Assembly: GCA_902806565.1 (NCBI GenBank)
Contig: CADCXA010000025.1
Location: forward strand, 620,001-684,000
Length of the DNA: 64,000 nucleotides
Source: Hypoxylon rubiginosum
Taxonomy: Eukaryota > Ascomycota > Sordariomycetes > Xylariales > Hypoxylaceae
Direction: 5' to 3'
Position numbers and translations under genes: made by a program. The notes beneath the pieces are model-generated. The model saw only the letters and a program-made list of their open reading frames with translations. It searched no databases and was not told where the DNA came from. Shown here piece after piece: positions 59,658 to 64,000 of this stretch. How positions within the stretch are numbered: the stretch's first letter is position 1; the number at the start of each line of letters is the position of its first letter.

Positions 59658-62333
59658 ATGGACCGCCTCCGGTTGCCTGTGAACAGGTCGTATTCCCTCA
59701 GGGGAATTACTATAGCTACTACGGTTGCTGTATCTCTGATCATATTTCTCCAGGGGTATCTCCGATATTCATCCCGTAAGATTCCGCATCATCAGAGTAG
59801 CCCGAGTGCTTGTCATCGAGACGCCTTTCATTCTAATCAGCTAGCAGCTCGAGATGATCCTTACCGCTGTCGAGCTCTCCTGCACGACGGAGCGTGGTCG
59901 CCAGCTACATCAGATGGCCCAAGAAACCCGGAACCCACCGACTGTCGTACGGTCGAATATCCCAGAGATGGGGACTCTCTTAAGCATTGCCTGCAAGGCC
60001 AAAGAATCGTGTTCGCCGGCGACTCTACCATGCGACAAGTCTTCCTAGCTGCTATTGAACGATTTCATAGCCAACCTCGACTTACTATCGGGGACATAGT
60101 TGGGGGCAACGAGCTTCATCAAGACCTTTCATTTGAGTCCAAAGGGTTTAAAGTGGACTTCATCTGGGATCCCTGGCTAAATTCTTCGTCCTTACATAAC
60201 ACCCTCGAGGCATCCCATGCTCTGACATTGGTAAATGACGAAGGTGCCGTCGTTGAAAAGGATAAGCAATCTGCTGCTGCCATTATCCTCGGGGCTCCCG
60301 GGCTCTGGGCCGCACGACATGGCGGCGACAACTATATGCGTCTATTCGAGCGTGGGATTGACAACATCAGGCCGTACATATCGTCGAACTTGGATAAGAG
60401 CATACCATTATCGACACGAGCTTCCGACGGCATCGCAACCCAAGTCTTGCTAGCTCCAGTGTCAGTCCCCGAATACGGCCATCTTTCTCTTAACCGGTCC
60501 CAGACCATCACGCCAAAGCGAATCCACAAGATGAACGAATACCTCGCGGCGCTCCCGCCAGATCTGAATTCCCATATACTGTGGGTGTACAATCAAATCT
60601 CGGCCAACCAGCTAGCGGGTGCCGGGAAAGGGGATGGCCTACACGACTCGAAGGAGGTGGCGGCGCGCAAGCTCGACGTCGTGCTCAACGTGCGCTGCAA
60701 CACGGCATCGAGCGCCCACGCACGCACTTTCAAAGGCACCTGCTGCGTCGCACACAGTAAAAAGATCAACGTTCTGTACGAGATGGCCGTGATTTCGTGG
60801 GCGGTCCTGTCGGTGTGTCTCCTGCCGCCGCTCTACCCGCTCACGATGAAGTACAAGTCCCTGCGCGAAGTCGGCGTCGTCCGGGCGTCCCGGGTCGTCC
60901 TCTTCACGCTCGCCTGGTGCTGGTTCTGCGACGGGGCGCGGTACATCGGCAAGGCGGAGCGCCGCTACCAGCAGGGCAGCTTCCTCAAGGTCTGCCTGTA
61001 CTGGCTGGTATGCTGCGCGGCGTCGCTGGCGATGAGCACGCAATCCCTAGACGAGCAGCCCCCGTCGGACGACCAGCTGTCGAGCAGCGGCGAGTGGGGC
61101 GTAAAGGCGCCGAGCGACTCCGCGTCGAGCACCCCGACGGCGTCGAGCGACCAGATGTCGGACGAGACATCTAAGGGAGAGGCGGCCGAGGCGATGCGGG
61201 ACCCCCCGGGCTACCGCGGCCCGGGGTACCTGTCGCGCGACCACTCGGACGAGATCAAGGGCGTGATGCAAGGGCTCATCCTGCTGTACCACTACCACCA
61301 CGCGTCGCAGACGCTGTGGGTCTACAAGGTCGTCCGGCTCTTCATATCGGCCTACTTCTACCTGACCGGGTACGGCCACGCGCTCCACCTGCTGCGGACC
61401 AAGGACTTCTCGGCCCGCCGCGTCGCCTCGGTCCTCTTCCGCCTCAACCTGCTGAGCGCCCTGCTGCCGTACATGATGGGCACGCGCTACGACCTGTACT
61501 ACTTCGCCTCCGCCGCCACCTTCTGGTACCTCGTCACCCTCGCCGTCGTCGCCGTCGCGCACGGCCGGAACCGCCACCCGGGCTTCTTCGCCGCCAAGGT
61601 GCTCGCCGCCGCCCTCGGCACCGAGTGGCTCACCTCGTCCCCCGGCGCCTTCCGGGCGCTCGCCTCGGCGGCGCACGCCGTCTTCCGCGCGGAGCTCGAC
61701 CCCGAGGAGCTGCGCTTCCGCCTGCACCTCGACCGCTACGTCGTCTACGTCGGCGTCCTCGCCGCCTACTTCGTCCACGCCGCCTCCTCCTCGCGCCGCC
61801 GCCGGCCCCTCACCATCGCGCCCCTCGGCCACGCGCAGCCCTCGTGGACCCCGCGCCGCCGCCGCCTCCTCAACGTCGTCTGCGCCCTCTCCGCCGTCCT
61901 CTTCTTCGCCGTCACGCAGATGCACGCGGGCCTGCAAGACAAGCGCCGGTACAACGTCGTGCACCCGCTCGTCTCGTGGGTCCCGATCCTGTGCTTCGTC
62001 GTGCTGCGCACGGCCCACCCGAGGCTGCGCGCCGCGCACCTCCCGCTGCCGGCGGCGCTCGGCCGCGTCGCCCTCGAGACGTACGTCCTGCAGTACCACG
62101 CGTGGCTCGGCCGCGACGCCACGGCGCTCCTCGCGCTCGGGCTGGGAGGAGGCGCCGCAAGCTACGGCCGCTGGGGCGCGTACGCGGAGGCGCTGCTGCT
62201 CGGCACCACGTTCGTCGGCGTCGCGGCGCTCGCCCACAGCGCCACCGACGTGCTCGCCCGCCGGCTCGAGGTCCGGCGCTTCGTCACGATTGCGCTGGCG
62301 CTGTGGCTGGGGAATGTCTTGGGGTCGCGGTGA
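59658..62333 (+). CDS. Cas1p/CASD1-type polysaccharide O-acetyltransferase
   Basis: One exon of 891 residues. A short N-terminal anchor helix (about 17-34) is followed by a lumenal GDSL/PC-esterase-like domain with QRIVFAGDSTMRQVFL (Ser in G121-D-S) and the paired D-G-L-H motif at 326-329, i.e. the Ser-Asp-His catalytic set. From about residue 375 to the end there are about 12 hydrophobic segments (YEMAVISWAVLSVCLLPPLYPL, LYHYHHASQTLWVYKVVRLFISAYFYLTGYGH, YDLYYFASAATFWYLVTLAVVAVA and others), the Cas1p acyltransferase membrane domain. This two-part design is that of Cryptococcus Cas1p and animal CASD1, which O-acetylate capsular glucuronoxylomannan and sialic acid in the Golgi. In this mould the target is likely a cell-wall or secreted glycan (inference). 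The 3' half has extremely G+C-rich third positions, which opens long antisense frames. Confidence 0.9.
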   Translation: MDRLRLPVNRSYSLRGITIATTVAVSLIIFLQGYLRYSSRKIPHHQSSPSACHRDAFHSNQLAARDDPYRCRALLHDGAWSPATSDGPRNPEPTDCRTVEYPRDGDSLKHCLQGQRIVFAGDSTMRQVFLAAIERFHSQPRLTIGDIVGGNELHQDLSFESKGFKVDFIWDPWLNSSSLHNTLEASHALTLVNDEGAVVEKDKQSAAAIILGAPGLWAARHGGDNYMRLFERGIDNIRPYISSNLDKSIPLSTRASDGIATQVLLAPVSVPEYGHLSLNRSQTITPKRIHKMNEYLAALPPDLNSHILWVYNQISANQLAGAGKGDGLHDSKEVAARKLDVVLNVRCNTASSAHARTFKGTCCVAHSKKINVLYEMAVISWAVLSVCLLPPLYPLTMKYKSLREVGVVRASRVVLFTLAWCWFCDGARYIGKAERRYQQGSFLKVCLYWLVCCAASLAMSTQSLDEQPPSDDQLSSSGEWGVKAPSDSASSTPTASSDQMSDETSKGEAAEAMRDPPGYRGPGYLSRDHSDEIKGVMQGLILLYHYHHASQTLWVYKVVRLFISAYFYLTGYGHALHLLRTKDFSARRVASVLFRLNLLSALLPYMMGTRYDLYYFASAATFWYLVTLAVVAVAHGRNRHPGFFAAKVLAAALGTEWLTSSPGAFRALASAAHAVFRAELDPEELRFRLHLDRYVVYVGVLAAYFVHAASSSRRRRPLTIAPLGHAQPSWTPRRRRLLNVVCALSAVLFFAVTQMHAGLQDKRRYNVVHPLVSWVPILCFVVLRTAHPRLRAAHLPLPAALGRVALETYVLQYHAWLGRDATALLALGLGGGAASYGRWGAYAEALLLGTTFVGVAALAHSATDVLARRLEVRRFVTIALALWLGNVLGSR

Positions 62334-62907
62334 CGGGATGGGATGGGATGGGATTATTAGGGGCTCTGACTGGGTTGGTAGGCGGACTTGGTTTTTCGCT
62401 GGCGAGTTCTATGAAAAGGGGGGGTGGGGGCATTGATGGAACTTGGTATATGAGGTACCTATTCGAGCGAGTAGAGTAGGTTTGGCGTGTCGTTTGTTAT
62501 ACACAAGGATTGGTGTATGGGTAGGTAGACAGCGACGAATAGCGAGATACCTTGGACATTTTGTCTTAGTTAATGGAGATGTTTTAACCTTGGAAGTCTT
62601 TTGGAGTTAATGGCGATGGCTAACCTACCGGGGTCATCTTAAGTTTTTCTATTTCGAATTGTAGACCTACATACGCATAGGTCCATGTGCTGGAATACAG
62701 ATGCTTCCTACCCAATGTCGTCTGACACAGACATAGGCACAAGCCTGGCAAAAGCTTCAAGTCATCAATCACAATGCCGCCAATGAACGGGCGTGGATAC
62801 TAAGAGGCATCTAACAAACATAACCTCACATAACCGCCAATACGAATATAAAGCCAGGAGGTACGTGTCACCAACAAGACTTCGGCCTGAGCCTGAGCTA
62901 CGAGTAA
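62334..62907. other. 3' flank of the O-acetyltransferase gene
   Basis: About 570 bp without a gene; starts with a GGGAT repeat just after the stop codon. Otherwise no structure seen. Confidence 0.45.
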
Positions 62908-63016
62908 GGCCCAGTGGTGTAATGGAAACACACCCTAAGACATCTCTGCCTCGACACGATAAAGTCGGGGTAGGGGATCGTGGGGGGAGAAGCAGGTTCG
63001 AATCCTGCCTGGGTTA
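62908..63016 (+). tRNA. tRNA-like Pol III unit, anticodon unresolved
   Basis: The ends pair like an acceptor stem: GGCCCAG (62908-62914) with CTGGGTT (63009-63015). An A box (tggtgtaatgg) with D stem GTGT/ACAC and a T arm GCAGG-TTCGAAT-CCTGC (B box GGTTCGAATCC) are intact, and T-rich terminators follow from about 63021. The middle is the problem: total length is 109 nt, about 35 more than a normal tRNA, and CCCTA can pair with TGGGG or TAGGG but leaves no U33 in the loop. It contains a CCTCGAC/GTCGGGG hairpin. It may be a tRNA with an unusual intron, a tRNA interrupted by a small insertion, or a pseudogene. The T arm and D arm recall arginine tRNAs, but no anticodon can be assigned. Confidence 0.5.
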
Positions 63017-63569
63017 TAGATTTCTCTTTTTCCTCCCCCCTTTTTTCCTCCCCCTTTTTTTTCTCTTTTTTTTCCTGCGCCGGCCTATATACTTTACGGC
63101 ATCCCCTACGTTTACTATGGAAAACGAGGGAACAGGAGGAAGACCCTGCCTCCTTAGGTGTCTATGTACTAAGGCATCTAAGAGATCCAACGAAAGTGTT
63201 CAGCTTTCAAATACTAAGAAGTCGGTGTTGTGTGTTTTTAGAATTCATCGCATTCATTAAAGTCTAGCTAAAAGCAAAGCATCCATAGCTTTCTACGTAA
63301 TGTAGGTTGTATGTTTTGGCTAAGCCAATCCATCCATCAGAACCTCTCTGCTGATGTCTCGCCGATCTTGAGTGGAAGGGAAGCTTGCTAATCCCTTCGC
63401 AAATTATTCATAGCAGTCATATCCTCCTACAGTGCTCGTGTCTCGTTATACATCCGTCGTCTCTCCATGCTTGTGAAAAGAATTTGCAGCAATCTTGCAG
63501 CATTCTTGCGTGTAGGCATCAAAGTCGAAGTGACCTAATCCCTACTTCTTCGTTGAGAGAGAGTATCCC
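63017..63569. other. Intergenic region with T/C-rich run
   Basis: About 550 bp between the tRNA-like unit and the right-edge gene. The pyrimidine run at 63021-63077 would serve as Pol III terminator for the unit. Nothing else recognised. Confidence 0.45.
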
Positions 63570-64000
63570 TTATTCCTCGTCGTCCTCCTCACGCGGCCGG
63601 GTCACCTTATCTCGCAAGAGACATTCCAACGCGTGTCGTTCGGCGTCGGTTCGTAACTGGCTAGTCGATCTGTTGGCGTGGATGACCTGTACGACTTGGA
63701 TACCACGAAGCGCCATCAATTCCTCGATCCCGAGGGTCTCTGTGAGACAGTTGTGATATCCTTTCTTCGGATGGAAATAACGGCGGAATTCTTGCTCCTT
63801 AGCCGACAAGTACTTTCCTGTCTCTTTGGAAATGATAACCCTCAGCGACTGCAACTCCATCTTGCGCAGGAGTGAGATGCTCGTGTGTGCCGTTGGGCCG
63901 GCCCAGTGGAATTTGATATTACGCACTTCCTTCTTCAGTAGGGGGTTATGCTCTAGATGGTAACCCATCTCGCACGCGCAATGGAAGGAGAATACCTGCA
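63570..64000 (-). CDS. Fungal hypothetical protein, C-terminal part (cut by window edge)
   Basis: A minus-strand frame is open from the right edge (QVFSFHCACEMGYHLEHNPLL...) to a TAA at 63570-63572, so about 143 residues are visible and the start is outside. Blocks: KEVRNIKFHWAGPTAHTS, LLRKMELQSLRVIISKETGKYL, a basic HPKKGYHN loop, ETLGIEELMALRGIQVVQV and an acidic end (REEDDEE). This looks like the C-terminal part of the DUF7730/2EXR-like hypothetical proteins of Sordariomycetes, often with an F-box-like N-terminus; function unknown. The nested ATG at 63968 is internal to the open frame and not the likely start. Confidence 0.65.
   Translation of the reverse strand, partial: QVFSFHCACEMGYHLEHNPLLKKEVRNIKFHWAGPTAHTSISLLRKMELQSLRVIISKETGKYLSAKEQEFRRYFHPKKGYHNCLTETLGIEELMALRGIQVVQVIHANRSTSQLRTDAERHALECLLRDKVTRPREEDDEE

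Noticed and set aside
61047..62237. Long minus-strand frame of 396 codons and a second plus-strand frame of 387 codons inside the O-acetyltransferase gene
   Set aside because: Both are by-products of very G+C-rich third codon positions; their composition (Arg, Glu, Pro, Ala runs) has no domain, while the sense frame is a clear family member.

Overview
The window is nuclear DNA of a filamentous ascomycete (Pezizomycotina, most likely Sordariomycetes; genus not resolvable). Evidence: short GT-AG introns (about 51-80 bp in most genes), fungal-only families (Mdm10, UstYa/DUF3328, MYND-DUF4470, Cas1p-type O-acetyltransferase), and a huge A+T block whose damage looks like repeat-induced point mutation (RIP).

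Layout. (1) 1-284: 3' end of a SnoaL/NTF2-like gene running in from the left. (2) About 862-36660: roughly 36 kb with only about one G/C in ten bases, no credible intact gene, sharp edges. It is a graveyard of RIP-mutated repeats: one Ty1/copia element with both LTRs (30592-36416, RT motif YVDD now reading YINN), a probable second RT remnant near 8.4 kb, and tandem arrays with periods 141, 102, 75, 51, 48, 15 and 11 bp. It could be a dispersed heterochromatic AT isochore or part of a centromere. (3) 36676-37677: a fungal-expanded hypothetical gene at the block edge, broken by one TAA. (4) 38913-40235: six-hairpin glycosidase-like gene. (5) 40373-42499 (minus): six-exon MYND zinc finger-DUF4470 gene whose frames all join, except for one in-frame TAG. 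(6) 44270-45216: UstYa-like protein with three exons. (7) 45909-46779: ribosomal protein S19, four exons. (8) 47253-50305 (minus): ankyrin-repeat plus zinc-dependent deaminase (HxE / PCxxC) with a long acidic tail. (9) 51474-52658 (minus): ZIP zinc transporter with four CAAGGT elements upstream. (10) 56441-57865 (minus): Mdm10 of the ERMES complex, with an unusual internal 14-residue duplication. (11) 59658-62333: large polysaccharide/sialate O-acetyltransferase of the Cas1p/CASD1 type. (12) 62908-63016: tRNA-like Pol III unit. (13) 63570-64000 (minus): C-terminal part of a fungal hypothetical gene running off the right edge.

The right-hand genes are a mix of housekeeping (RPS19, Mdm10, ZIP, Cas1p) and accessory genes (UstYa, MYND-DUF4470, six-hairpin, ANK-deaminase). 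The accessory ones lie nearer the AT block, and the two genes with single nonsense codons are the block-edge gene and one about 4.5 kb further in. I see no operon-like system. The points most worth following are the deaminase gene sharing a locus with heavily C-to-T mutated DNA, the strand-asymmetric decay of the copia element, and the coding-length tandem arrays inside the block. Gene structures were built by hand from splice signals and reading-frame continuity. Family names come from recognising motifs, not from a database search.
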